Positions 18,044-26,033 of a stretch of 64,000 bases of DNA are shown one piece after another; the stretch's first letter is position 1; the number at the start of each line of letters is the position of its first letter. Made by a program: the position numbers and the translations under genes. The stretch is from positions 310,001-374,000 of the forward strand of contig NZ_JACBZF010000002.1 of assembly GCF_013408095.1 (NCBI RefSeq), read 5' to 3'. Source of the DNA: Novosphingobium marinum (lineage in GTDB: Bacteria; Pseudomonadota; Alphaproteobacteria; Sphingomonadales; Sphingomonadaceae). The notes below the pieces were generated by a model. It did not search any database, had not been told where the DNA came from, and was given only the letters and a program-made list of their open reading frames with translations.

Positions 18044-18595
18044 CTAAACGTAGATGTTGAGGTTCTTGCTCAGCAGCACGTTGTGCTTGAGGATCGCACG
18101 GCGTTTGACCAGTTGAAAGCTGTTGCCGACCTGGCGCCAGATATCGATACGGTTGCCGATCAGCGAATCCTCGTCGCGTTCGTTGCGATTGCGATAGGCA
18201 TAGAAGTTCGAATAGACCCGGAACTCGTCGGCGTTTTCGGTAAGCTCCACCTCGACGTTGGTGATGATATGGGTGTAGCGCGTCGCCGGATCCTCCGACC
18301 AGGCCGTTCCGGTCTCGAGCCGCGAAAGCCGCTTGAGGATTTCGGGCTTGCTGTCGTTGTAATAGGCCATCCGGGTCAGGTCGGTCACCTGATCGGTCTT
18401 GTCCCGGCGGTAGCGGGTTTCGATTCCCGGCATGTGGTAATGCAGGTCTTCCGCCAGCATCTCTGCCCAGTCGGCATAGTTCTCGGTGTCGAGCAGGCGC
18501 GCTTCGCGATAAAGCGTCTGGGCCAGCGCGTGGGTCAGTTCGAGCGATGCGGCAGTGCCTTGGCGTGTGCGCTCGAGGGTTGCGGTGTCGGTCAT
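18044..18595 (-). CDS. Ring-hydroxylating dioxygenase beta subunit (pair B)
   Basis: This 183-residue NTF2-fold small subunit shows the family start EARLLDTENYADWAEMLAED, the THIITNVEVE strand and a C terminus ending ILKHNVLLSKNLNIYV, as in BphA2-type subunits. It begins 14 bp after the alpha subunit gene, with a GGA ribosome site, and the TonB receptor gene follows 52 bp later. The substrate is set by the alpha partner. Confidence 0.88.
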   Translation of the reverse strand: MTDTATLERTRQGTAASLELTHALAQTLYREARLLDTENYADWAEMLAEDLHYHMPGIETRYRRDKTDQVTDLTRMAYYNDSKPEILKRLSRLETGTAWSEDPATRYTHIITNVEVELTENADEFRVYSNFYAYRNRNERDEDSLIGNRIDIWRQVGNSFQLVKRRAILKHNVLLSKNLNIYV

Positions 18596-18609
18596 GGTTG
18601 TGATTCCTC

Positions 18610-19977
18610 TCAGAGCGCGAACAGGCCGGGCAGGTCGCGGGTTTCGGCCACGTTGCCAAGCCGCGGTTCGGGGCGTGTCGGCATCTTACTGAAATCGTCA
18701 TGGGTCATCATGTCGAGCCAGCGCTGGTAGAAGCCGCGCTGGTTGGCGTCGTTGTACTGGCCGCGATAGACGATGCCCGGCAGGGTATCATGTTCGATCT
18801 GGCGGCCGATGCCGCAGCGATAGTGCAGGCGCTCGTGCCTGGTGACGACTCCGCGGTTGACGGTGGTGCAGTTTTCCCAGTTCTCCCCGTCATCCATCTC
18901 GAAGGTGCCACCGGGGCCGAAGGTCTGCATGACGCCCTTGGTGACTTCTTCCTTGATGTCATCAGGCATGTTCTTGTTGACGATCACCCAGGTCTTCAAT
19001 TCGAACTGCATCGGTCCCTTGGGCTGCCATTGGCGGAAGGTGGAGATGCCGGGCAGGAACGAGACATTGGGGAAGATTGAGGCCGAGGCGACCGAGCCGA
19101 AGATCTTGGAGCGCATCTCGCCCAGGCGTTCTGCCATCTTGGGGCGGATCTTGTTGTAATAGTCCATGACCTTTGGACGGCCGAGCAGGACGAGATCGCC
19201 AACGCCCTCGGTGCCGAATTCCCAGCCGTGACCGTTCACGCTGGCATGATAGGAGTTTTCCATGTCGATCGGCGGGAAGGGCATGCCGTCGTTCATCGAA
19301 CGGCAGCCGGAATCGTGCGTCCAGCCGGCGTGGTAAGCATCGCCGATGAAGTTCTCGACCCCGAACTTCCAGTTCGCGCTCATCACCGATTTGATGCAGC
19401 CGCCAATGAATTCGGTGCCACCTTCCTCGTTGTCGAGGATCATGTCGAGATACCAGCGGAAATCGCCCAACCATGCCTCCAGGCTCGGCGCATCGCCGTT
19501 GAAGGTGGCGAACACCAGGCCCTTGTAGCTGCTGACCTTGGCGACGTTCTTGAGGCCATGGTTCTTGAAGTCGATATCGCCATCGTCGTAGCAATATTCC
19601 TCGTGCATGCCTTTGAGGTCGCCTGCGGTGTCAAAGGCCCAGCCGTGGTAATTGCAGACGAACCGACGAGTGTTGCCGGCATCGGCGAAGCAGACCTTGT
19701 TGCCGCGGTGCGGGCAGGAATTGAGCATGACCCGGATCGAACCATCGGCCTGACGCGCGACGATCACCGCGTCTTCGCCCATATGGGTGGTCAGGAAATC
19801 TCCGGCCTTGGGGATCTGGCTTTCGTGGGCGACGAACAGCCACGACCGGGCGAAGATCCGGTAAAGCTCTTCCTCATAAATATCGGCGTCGGAAAAGATC
19901 CGCCGGTCGAGCCAGCCTTCCTTGAGGTCCATGTAGCGTGAATAATCCGGCTCGCGGCCGATCCGTTCGAAGCGCAT
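18610..19977 (-). CDS. Ring-hydroxylating dioxygenase alpha subunit (pair B), PAH/biphenyl type
   Basis: This 455-residue protein has Rieske ligands Cys88, His90, Cys108 and His111, and catalytic iron ligands His216, His221 and probably Asp362 or Asp363, the same spacing as naphthalene dioxygenase. It resembles the sphingomonad BphA1f group that starts PAH and biphenyl oxidation, although the exact substrate cannot be read. GGGAG precedes the ATG. It follows oxygenase pair C by 38 bp in the same orientation, so two different oxygenases are probably co-transcribed from the sigma54 promoter at 21.95 kb. Confidence 0.88.
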   Translation of the reverse strand: MRFERIGREPDYSRYMDLKEGWLDRRIFSDADIYEEELYRIFARSWLFVAHESQIPKAGDFLTTHMGEDAVIVARQADGSIRVMLNSCPHRGNKVCFADAGNTRRFVCNYHGWAFDTAGDLKGMHEEYCYDDGDIDFKNHGLKNVAKVSSYKGLVFATFNGDAPSLEAWLGDFRWYLDMILDNEEGGTEFIGGCIKSVMSANWKFGVENFIGDAYHAGWTHDSGCRSMNDGMPFPPIDMENSYHASVNGHGWEFGTEGVGDLVLLGRPKVMDYYNKIRPKMAERLGEMRSKIFGSVASASIFPNVSFLPGISTFRQWQPKGPMQFELKTWVIVNKNMPDDIKEEVTKGVMQTFGPGGTFEMDDGENWENCTTVNRGVVTRHERLHYRCGIGRQIEHDTLPGIVYRGQYNDANQRGFYQRWLDMMTHDDFSKMPTRPEPRLGNVAETRDLPGLFAL

Positions 19978-20015
19978 GATTTAACTCTCCCAATTGTGAT
20001 GTTTGAAATTGCAGT

Positions 20016-20543
20016 TCAGAAGAAGGCGTTGAGATTGCTGTCGGGCAGCACGGAATGGTCGAGCACGATGTCGCGCGCCACGAGCAGCCAGGCCTGGCCT
20101 TCGCCGCGCCACAGGTCGGTGCGCGCGGCGGTGAGCACGCGGGTGGTGCCGTCGATCCGGTTGCGGTGCATGATCAGCACCGAATGGACCCGCACCTCGT
20201 TCTCCGCAGGTCTGGCCACTACCTCGACGTTGGAGATGGCGCGGCGAATGAAGTTGGGCGGGTCTTCGGCCCAAACGAAGCCGGATTTCAAGCGATCCAC
20301 CCGCAGCTTGAGACGGCCAAGATCCTCGTTGAAGATCACGCCCGGGCCGACCGGCAAGGGGGGCGAACGATCCGCACGAAACCGGCGGCTCTTCAATTCC
20401 ATGCGATAGCAGATGTCTTCGTCCAGCATGGCCAGCCAGCCGTCGAAGTCTTCATTGTCGAGCAGCCGCGCCTCGCAGTGGAGCGCCTGGGTGACTGCGA
20501 CGATTACCTCGACCGGGGGAGGGGACAGGGGCCGGTCAAGCAT
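20016..20543 (-). CDS. Ring-hydroxylating dioxygenase beta subunit (pair C)
   Basis: This 175-residue NTF2-fold small subunit has the family pattern HCEARLLDNEDFDGWLAMLD near the N terminus and a C terminus ending VLPDSNLNAFF. It is related to, but clearly distinct from, the pair B subunit. Its ATG overlaps the alpha gene stop by 8 bp after a GGAGG ribosome site, which marks it as the partner of the 20536-21888 alpha subunit. Confidence 0.88.
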   Translation of the reverse strand: MLDRPLSPPPVEVIVAVTQALHCEARLLDNEDFDGWLAMLDEDICYRMELKSRRFRADRSPPLPVGPGVIFNEDLGRLKLRVDRLKSGFVWAEDPPNFIRRAISNVEVVARPAENEVRVHSVLIMHRNRIDGTTRVLTAARTDLWRGEGQAWLLVARDIVLDHSVLPDSNLNAFF

Positions 20544-21888
20544 GTTCGGCCTCCTGCGCTGTCAGCGAGTTGATGTTGTAGGTGGGCACCTCGGCCCAGT
20601 TTTCCGCCATCATGTGCTCTTGCCAGCGGCGGTAGAAATAACGCTGGTTGTGTTCGCTCACCAGGCCGGCGGCGATGTCGCCCGGAAAGCCTTCGCGTTT
20701 CCCGGAACGCCCCAGGGCCATATTGGTATAGACATCCATCTGCGCCGTGCGCCAGCCGCGCGATTGTTCAGTGCAGGCGGCAAGGTTGTCGCCGTCGTCG
20801 TTGTCGAACAGTCCGGCCAGGCCGAAGGTCAGGCACTGGTTCTCGAGGATTTGTGTCTTGACCGCCTCGGGCATGTCGTTTTCGGCCATGGCCCAGGTCC
20901 ACTGCTCGATCTGCCCGGGGCCCTTGGGATGATAGACCCGAAACCAGTTGAGGCCGGGCAGCAGTTGCAGGTTGGGGAAGATGGTAATGTTGACCTGCGC
21001 ACCCCAGACCTGCTTACCACGCACCTCGCCCAAGCGGTCGATCACCGTCTGGCGGTTGGCTTCCAGGTATTCGAGGATCGGTTTGGGATCGGGATAGAAG
21101 GCGTAGCCCGAAACACCGTCGAGCGCGCTCAGCACCATGTGGCCGTTCATTCCGGCTACTGAGAGCCCGCCATCAAGATCGACGCCCGAATTGCCGACGC
21201 TGAGCCCCGTGAGGTCCATGGACTGCACGGCTGACATCGCGCCGGCATGGGCCCAGCCAAGGTGATAGCCATCGCCGCAGACGTTCTCGACCGGCAGCTT
21301 CCAGTTGGTGCCTAGCACCATCTTCTGGGTTTCGCCGAGCAGCGCTGATCCGCCCGGCATGGCATCCAGCCAGACATCGAGGAAAAACTTTGCGTCGCCT
21401 AGATAGTCTTCGAGGCTGGGCGAATTTGCGTCCCAGCAGCCGAAGACAAGACCCTTGTATTCGGACACTTTAGTCACGGGAACCAGCCCGAACTTGCTGC
21501 GGTCTAGCTCACCAAAATAGGCCTCGTTTTCCAGCGGAACCCCGGCGAGCGCCCCATCGGGGGCGAACGACCAGCCGTGGTAGTTGCAGGTAAACGCCCT
21601 GGCGTTGCCGCGGTCGGCGCGGCAGACGCGGTTCCCGCGGTGGGTGCAACTGTTCAGGAACGCCTTGATCGACCCGTCCTTCTGGCGAATGACGATGACA
21701 TCGTCTTCGCCCATGAACGTGCGGAAATAATCGCCTGGTTTGGGAATCTGGCTTGTATGGACTAGAAACAGCCAGCAGCGTCCAAAGATCCGTTCCAGTT
21801 CTTGCCGGTAGATTTCCTCGTTCGCGTAAATCAACCGTGATTGCCGACCGGTGCCGGTATCGACAAGACTGGCGATGTCCAAAGCCAT
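20536..21888 (-). CDS. Ring-hydroxylating dioxygenase alpha subunit (pair C)
   Basis: This 450-residue Rieske oxygenase has Cys81, His83, Cys101 and His104 for the cluster, and His209, His214 and Asp364 or Asp365 for the iron. It is a paralogue of pair B with an intact active site. The ATG at 21888 is chosen because GGGAG lies 8 bases upstream and because the longer reading frame to 21966 would run through the sigma54 promoter. It is the first gene of the operon that includes pair B, the TonB receptor, xylM and xylA. Confidence 0.88.
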   Translation of the reverse strand: MALDIASLVDTGTGRQSRLIYANEEIYRQELERIFGRCWLFLVHTSQIPKPGDYFRTFMGEDDVIVIRQKDGSIKAFLNSCTHRGNRVCRADRGNARAFTCNYHGWSFAPDGALAGVPLENEAYFGELDRSKFGLVPVTKVSEYKGLVFGCWDANSPSLEDYLGDAKFFLDVWLDAMPGGSALLGETQKMVLGTNWKLPVENVCGDGYHLGWAHAGAMSAVQSMDLTGLSVGNSGVDLDGGLSVAGMNGHMVLSALDGVSGYAFYPDPKPILEYLEANRQTVIDRLGEVRGKQVWGAQVNITIFPNLQLLPGLNWFRVYHPKGPGQIEQWTWAMAENDMPEAVKTQILENQCLTFGLAGLFDNDDGDNLAACTEQSRGWRTAQMDVYTNMALGRSGKREGFPGDIAAGLVSEHNQRYFYRRWQEHMMAENWAEVPTYNINSLTAQEAEHA

Positions 21889-21950
21889 GCAAACTGCTCC
21901 CATTAGTGCCGCCCGAGTCCCTTGCTCCCGGTGCCTACGCTGAACCCAAA

Positions 21951-21966
21951 GCACATTTCGTGCCAA
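21951..21966 (-). promoter_or_regulatory. Sigma54 (-24/-12) promoter of the oxygenase-xylMA operon
   Basis: On the minus strand the sequence TTGGCACGAAATGTGC has the invariant GG and GC separated by exactly 10 bases, with a full TTGGCAC -24 box. Transcription would start near 21939, leaving a leader of about 50 bases before the alpha gene. A sigma54-dependent activator gene is divergent from it, 128 bp away, which makes the pairing convincing. Confidence 0.85.
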
Positions 21967-22005
21967 GTGTCAAAAGGGTTGAAATTGCAGGATTCCGTAG
22001 TAATC

Positions 22006-22021
22006 CAATCACAAATGATTG
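22006..22021 (-). promoter_or_regulatory. Possible enhancer site for the sigma54 activator
   Basis: CAATCACAAATGATTG is an inverted repeat (CAATCA, 4-base spacer, TGATTG) about 70-80 bp upstream of the predicted sigma54 start. Upstream activating sequences of XylR/DmpR proteins are inverted repeats of similar TTGA/TCAA character, though usually a little farther upstream. Binding by the divergent activator is an inference. Confidence 0.45.
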
Positions 22022-22096
22022 AGAAAAATTTACGTATATGTCAAAAATGCTGCGATCAGGACTCGAAAAATGTGACAGATATGGCAAATTGCGGTG

Positions 22097-23743
22097 ATGA
22101 AAGCACTGCCGGACTTTACCGACCTAGCTAGCAAGCTCCAGTTCTCACCCGAGATGGGCCGCATCTGGCGCGATGGCGAGCGTTGCGTCTTGCTAAGCAA
22201 TTCTGCCCTTGCCGGGCTTCGGGGACACATGGTTTCCCAGTTAGGACTGGACGCGGCCAGCAAGTTCTTCTGGGAGCTCGGCTTTGCCGAAGGTGCGCGG
22301 TGTGCAGTCGGCGCGAAGGAACTACGACCCGATCGAGACTTTCTCGATGCATTTGCCGTAGGACCCCAGGCCCATGCTTTGACCGGTTTTGGCTGGACCC
22401 AGATCGAAGCCCTCGAAAACGACATGTCCCGCGGACACTTCGAAGGACGGTTCCTGGTCCACGATTCAATCGAAGCCGCCATTCACCTCAACGCCGAAGG
22501 CCGCGCCACCGATCCGGTCTGCTGGATGCAGACCGGCTTTGCCAGCGGTTTTGCCACTGCATTTGCCGGCCAGCCGATCATCATGCGCGAACTGGAGTGT
22601 GCCGGTATGGGCGATGCGGCATGTCTGCTGCATGCCAAGCCAGCCAAGGAATGGTCACACCTTGACAGCCCGGAAAAATCGGCCTCGCCGCTGGAACCGC
22701 CGGTCCTGGATTCCGGCGAAAACAGCATGGCCGTTGGCGTATCGGCTGGCTTCATTGCCGTGAAGACGATGATCGAGCGATCGGCGCCAAGCGACGCAAC
22801 CTTGTTATTCACGGGAGAAACCGGGGTCGGCAAGGAGGTGCTGGCGAAATTCGCGCATCGCTTGAGCCGGCGGAAGGAAGCTCCTTTTGTCGCGCTCAAT
22901 TGCGCCGCCATTCCTGAAGGGTTGATCGAATCCGAGCTTTTTGGCGTGGCCAAAGGCGCTTTCACCGGGGCCGTGGCTGCGCGACCGGGTCGCTTCGAAC
23001 TTGCCCATGGTGGGACGCTCTTCCTCGATGAGATATCCACTCTCTCGCCTCTGGCCCAAAGCAAGATCCTGCGTGCGATCCAGGAAGGCGAATTCGAGCG
23101 TGTCGGCGACACGCGAACCATTAAGGTGGATGTTCGCCTGATGGCCGCTGCCAACGCCGATCTGACTCAGTCGATGCGCGATGGCCTGTTTCGCGCCGAC
23201 CTGTTCTACCGGATTTCGACCTTGCCGATTCGGGTGCCGCCGCTGCGCCAGCGCCGCGAAGACATACCCGGGCTGATCGAGCATTTCCGTTTTCGTTTCT
23301 CGCGTCGTCACCAACGCGCGGTAGCTGGGTTCACCACGAGGGCGATCAATGCCTTGCTGGTCTACGATTACCCCGGCAACGTGCGCGAACTCGAGCGAAT
23401 GGTGGAGCGGGCGGTGCTGCTGGCCGATGATGGGCAGGCGATCGACCTCCGGCATCTGTTTCTGGGTACCGATCTACCCGATCTAAAGCCGGCCATGGGA
23501 TTGGCTAGTGACGGCAAGATTATGCCTGTTACCGATATCCATGATCGTTCGGAGTTGATTCGCCAGGTGCTCGATTTGATTGTCGAGGGTGGCGAAACTC
23601 TGTCGAACGTGGAGGGCCTCGTCATCCGGGAGGCGGTGGAAGCCTCGGGCGGAAATTATGCGCGAGCCGCCCGTACTTTGGGGCTGTCGCGTCGTCAGTT
23701 GGCGTTGAGAATGGAAAAGATCGGACCCACTGGCCGGACATAG
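22097..23743 (+). CDS. XylR/DmpR-type sigma54-dependent aromatic-responsive activator
   Basis: This 548-residue protein has an XylR_N/V4R aromatic-sensing region (about 10-185) and a short linker. The AAA+ domain shows Walker A GETGVGKE (about 240-247), the sigma54-contact loop GAFTGA (about 287-292) and Walker B TLFLDE. A Fis-type C-terminal helix-turn-helix (NYARAARTLGLSRRQLALRM) follows. It should activate the divergent sigma54 promoter when an aromatic inducer binds. GTG 22094 and ATG 22097 are adjacent starts; no strong ribosome site precedes either, so levels may be low. Confidence 0.93.
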   Translation: MKALPDFTDLASKLQFSPEMGRIWRDGERCVLLSNSALAGLRGHMVSQLGLDAASKFFWELGFAEGARCAVGAKELRPDRDFLDAFAVGPQAHALTGFGWTQIEALENDMSRGHFEGRFLVHDSIEAAIHLNAEGRATDPVCWMQTGFASGFATAFAGQPIIMRELECAGMGDAACLLHAKPAKEWSHLDSPEKSASPLEPPVLDSGENSMAVGVSAGFIAVKTMIERSAPSDATLLFTGETGVGKEVLAKFAHRLSRRKEAPFVALNCAAIPEGLIESELFGVAKGAFTGAVAARPGRFELAHGGTLFLDEISTLSPLAQSKILRAIQEGEFERVGDTRTIKVDVRLMAAANADLTQSMRDGLFRADLFYRISTLPIRVPPLRQRREDIPGLIEHFRFRFSRRHQRAVAGFTTRAINALLVYDYPGNVRELERMVERAVLLADDGQAIDLRHLFLGTDLPDLKPAMGLASDGKIMPVTDIHDRSELIRQVLDLIVEGGETLSNVEGLVIREAVEASGGNYARAARTLGLSRRQLALRMEKIGPTGRT

Positions 23744-23760
23744 AGCAATCACACATTTGC

Positions 23761-23776
23761 AACGCATTACATAATG
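23761..23776 (-). promoter_or_regulatory. Operator-like motif (ferredoxin reductase promoter)
   Basis: Read on the minus strand, CATTATGTAATGCGTT matches the CAWT-N4-AATGCGTT pattern found before xylF and nahE. The CATT-N4-AATG part is an inverted repeat. It lies 75 bp before the ferredoxin reductase start. Confidence 0.5.
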
Positions 23777-23850
23777 TGGAAAGGTATGGAAGGAAGGTAG
23801 TCGAATGACAGCCGGCTGTTCCGGTATGCTTTCAAAGTTGGGAGAAGCAC

Positions 23851-25074
23851 ATGCGTTCCATAGTCGTCGTAGGGGCCAATCTTGCCGGTGGCAGGGCAGT
23901 CGAGGCCATGCGGCAGGCCGGCTTTGATGGCCGGATCACCCTGATCGGCGAGGAACCCTGGCGTCCCTATGAGCGCCCGCCGCTGTCCAAGGAAGTGCTG
24001 TGGGATCCGGCCAACGTACCGGACAACTTTTTCCTCCACGATGAAGCATGGTACGCGGACAACCGTATCGACATGCGGCTCGGGGTGCGGGCAGAAGCGC
24101 TCGATCTGACCGCAGGCGGCGTCCGCCTGGGCGGAGACCTGGTCCAGGCCGACCGCATCTTGCTGACCACCGGTGGTTCCGCCCGCAAGCTCAACATGGA
24201 GGGTGCCGATGCCGCTAACGTGCATTACCTGCGCACCCGGGACGATGCCACCCGGATGGCAACGGACCTCAAGGACGGCGCCCGCATCGTCATAATCGGC
24301 ATGGGCGTGATCGGCGCGGAAGTGGCGGCCAGCGCGATCAAGCTGGGGTGCCGAGTGACCGCGATCGAGCCGCTTGCCGCGCCGATGATTCGCGCGCTCG
24401 GGCCGCAGTTCGGGCAATGGCTGGGCGAGGAACATCGCCAGCGCGGCGTCGATACCCGCTTCGGACGCGGCGTGAACGCGATGAGAGTCCTAGATGGTCG
24501 GGTGACTCAGGTCGAACTCGATGACGGGTCGCTGGTGGATTGCGATGCCGTTGTGGTCGGGGTCGGCATCGTGCCGGAAACTAGCCTTGCCAAGGACGCA
24601 GGCATCGTCACCAATAACGGCATTATCGTCGATAGGCAGTGCCGCACCAGCAATGAGAATGTCTTTGCCGCCGGCGACGTCGCCGAACAGGACAGCTTCT
24701 TCGGCGGTCATATCCGCCAGGAAACCTACCAGAACGCTGCCGACCAGGCCCAGGCCGCAGCGCTCGCGATGCTCGGGCAGGACGTCGATTACTGCAAGCC
24801 GGTTTGGTACTGGAGCGATCAGTTCGATCTCAACATCCAGTTCTGCGGCCATATCCCGGCGCAAGCCGAGGTAACCCTGCGCGGAGACATGGCAAGCAAC
24901 CAGTTTACCGCATTCTTCCGGTCAGGCGAGACGATCGAGGGCATCCTGACTGTCAACCGCGCCCCGGACATGGGCATCGGCAAACGGCTGATAGAGCGCC
25001 GGGCCAAGGCGTCGGCCGCGCAGCTGGCCGATGCCGATGTGTCGCTCCGCGAAATCCTCAAGCAGGCTGGTTAG
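23851..25074 (+). CDS. NADH:ferredoxin reductase, BphA4-type
   Basis: This 407-residue FAD-dependent pyridine nucleotide-disulphide-family reductase has an N-terminal FAD motif (VVVGANLAGGRAVEAMR), YERPPLSKE, a second Rossmann motif IIGMGVIGAEVAAS for NADH, and the FAD-closing FAAGDVAE. It has no fused iron-sulphur domain, so it needs a separate ferredoxin. It is the only such reductase in the window and probably serves several oxygenases. GGGAGAAGC precedes the ATG. It converges with xylL. Confidence 0.9.
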   Translation: MRSIVVVGANLAGGRAVEAMRQAGFDGRITLIGEEPWRPYERPPLSKEVLWDPANVPDNFFLHDEAWYADNRIDMRLGVRAEALDLTAGGVRLGGDLVQADRILLTTGGSARKLNMEGADAANVHYLRTRDDATRMATDLKDGARIVIIGMGVIGAEVAASAIKLGCRVTAIEPLAAPMIRALGPQFGQWLGEEHRQRGVDTRFGRGVNAMRVLDGRVTQVELDDGSLVDCDAVVVGVGIVPETSLAKDAGIVTNNGIIVDRQCRTSNENVFAAGDVAEQDSFFGGHIRQETYQNAADQAQAAALAMLGQDVDYCKPVWYWSDQFDLNIQFCGHIPAQAEVTLRGDMASNQFTAFFRSGETIEGILTVNRAPDMGIGKRLIERRAKASAAQLADADVSLREILKQAG

Positions 25075-25086
25075 GCTCGCAAGGCG

Positions 25087-25108
25087 GGCGGGATCAGCCG
25101 ATCCCGCC
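25087..25108. repeat. Perfect inverted repeat at convergent gene ends
   Basis: GGCGGGATC and GATCCCGCC pair around a 4-base loop at the junction of the reductase and xylL genes, partly inside the last xylL codons. No U-run follows on either strand. It could act as a bidirectional mRNA 3' end protector; it is not called as a terminator. Confidence 0.5.
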
Positions 25109-25882
25109 ACCTGCGACGTAGAGCGTCTGGCCGGTGATGTAGGACGCCTCGTCAGCGGCGAGAAAGCAGATTGCGGCGGCCAGTTCTTCGGGCTCGCCGA
25201 AGCGGCCCAGCGGGGTATCGCGCAAGGTCTGCTCCATCACTTCGCCAAAGCCCTTGCGGTCCGCGTCGGAGGGCGGGGCAGGATTGCGCGGGGTGACACG
25301 GGTCACGTTGACCCCGCCGGGAGCCACGCAATTTACCCTGATGCCACAATCCTCCAATTCCAGAGACAACGCAGCGGTCAGCGCCGCCACGCCGCCTTTC
25401 GCAGCCGCGTAGGGCACGCGATTGACCCCGCGCGTTGCCACCGAGCCGATGTTGACAATCGCGCCGCGACCTGCCGCGCGCATGTGGGGCAGCACTGCAT
25501 GGCAGCACCACAGCGTCGGCCACAGCGATCGATTAATCTCGGCGACGATTTCTTCGGTGGTGTATTCCCAATAGGGCTTGGCCCATATCGTGCCACCTAC
25601 ATTATGGACGGCCACGTCGATCCGCCCGAATTTATCGCTTACAGCGTTATACAGGGCAGCGGCTCCAGCCTGTTGCTCAAGGTCGTGGATGGCGGGGTGC
25701 GCGTCGACAGATTCGGCCATAAGTCGCGCAACCGCATCCAGTGTCGCCTGTTCTGCACGATCGGCAACCACGACCGTGGCCCCTTCTCGCCCTAGGCGCT
25801 GGGCGGTAGCAAAGCCGATCCCCTGGGCTGCTCCTGTGACAACTGCGATCTTGCCTGCAAATCTGCCGTTCGCGTCTGTCAT
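25094..25882 (-). CDS. xylL: Benzoate/toluate cis-diol dehydrogenase
   Basis: This 262-residue short-chain dehydrogenase has TGAAQGIG, NNVGG-like HNVGGTIWAKP and catalytic Ser147, Tyr158 and Lys162. The blocks GGTIWAKP, SLWPTLWCCHA and SVATRGVNRVPYAAAKGG are those of XylL/BenD, which oxidises and decarboxylates 1,2-dihydroxycyclohexadiene-carboxylate to catechol. This implies that a benzoate- or toluate-type dioxygenase is available. ATG 25882 is preferred over GTG 25903, which would overlap the GGGAGA ribosome site. Confidence 0.9.
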   Translation of the reverse strand: MTDANGRFAGKIAVVTGAAQGIGFATAQRLGREGATVVVADRAEQATLDAVARLMAESVDAHPAIHDLEQQAGAAALYNAVSDKFGRIDVAVHNVGGTIWAKPYWEYTTEEIVAEINRSLWPTLWCCHAVLPHMRAAGRGAIVNIGSVATRGVNRVPYAAAKGGVAALTAALSLELEDCGIRVNCVAPGGVNVTRVTPRNPAPPSDADRKGFGEVMEQTLRDTPLGRFGEPEELAAAICFLAADEASYITGQTLYVAGGGIG

Positions 25883-25976
25883 CCCTGATTTCTCCCAACC
25901 CACACCGCATCCGGCCGGACGCGTGCAATCCTAGTGGCATTCGGCCTCATAAATCCGTATTCCACCCTTGCCAAGT

Positions 25977-25992
25977 CAATAGGCAATGCGTT
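25977..25992 (+). promoter_or_regulatory. Operator-like motif (nahE/xylL intergenic region)
   Basis: CAATAGGCAATGCGTT matches the shared CAWT-N4-AATGCGTT pattern, and a second palindrome CATTGGCTAATG follows at 25996-26007. It lies between divergent xylL and nahE and could control both. Confidence 0.5.
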
Positions 25993-26033
25993 ACACATTG
26001 GCTAATGATTAAAGAGTCTTTGGGAGATATTTC

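Noticed and set aside
21889-21966. A longer pair C alpha subunit starting at 21966
   Set aside because: It would begin inside the -24 box of the sigma54 promoter and lacks a ribosome site; ATG 21888 has both normal spacing and family length.
25087-25108. The perfect hairpin between the reductase gene and xylL as a rho-independent terminator
   Set aside because: There is no U-run on either strand and part of the stem is coding sequence; it is listed only as an inverted repeat.
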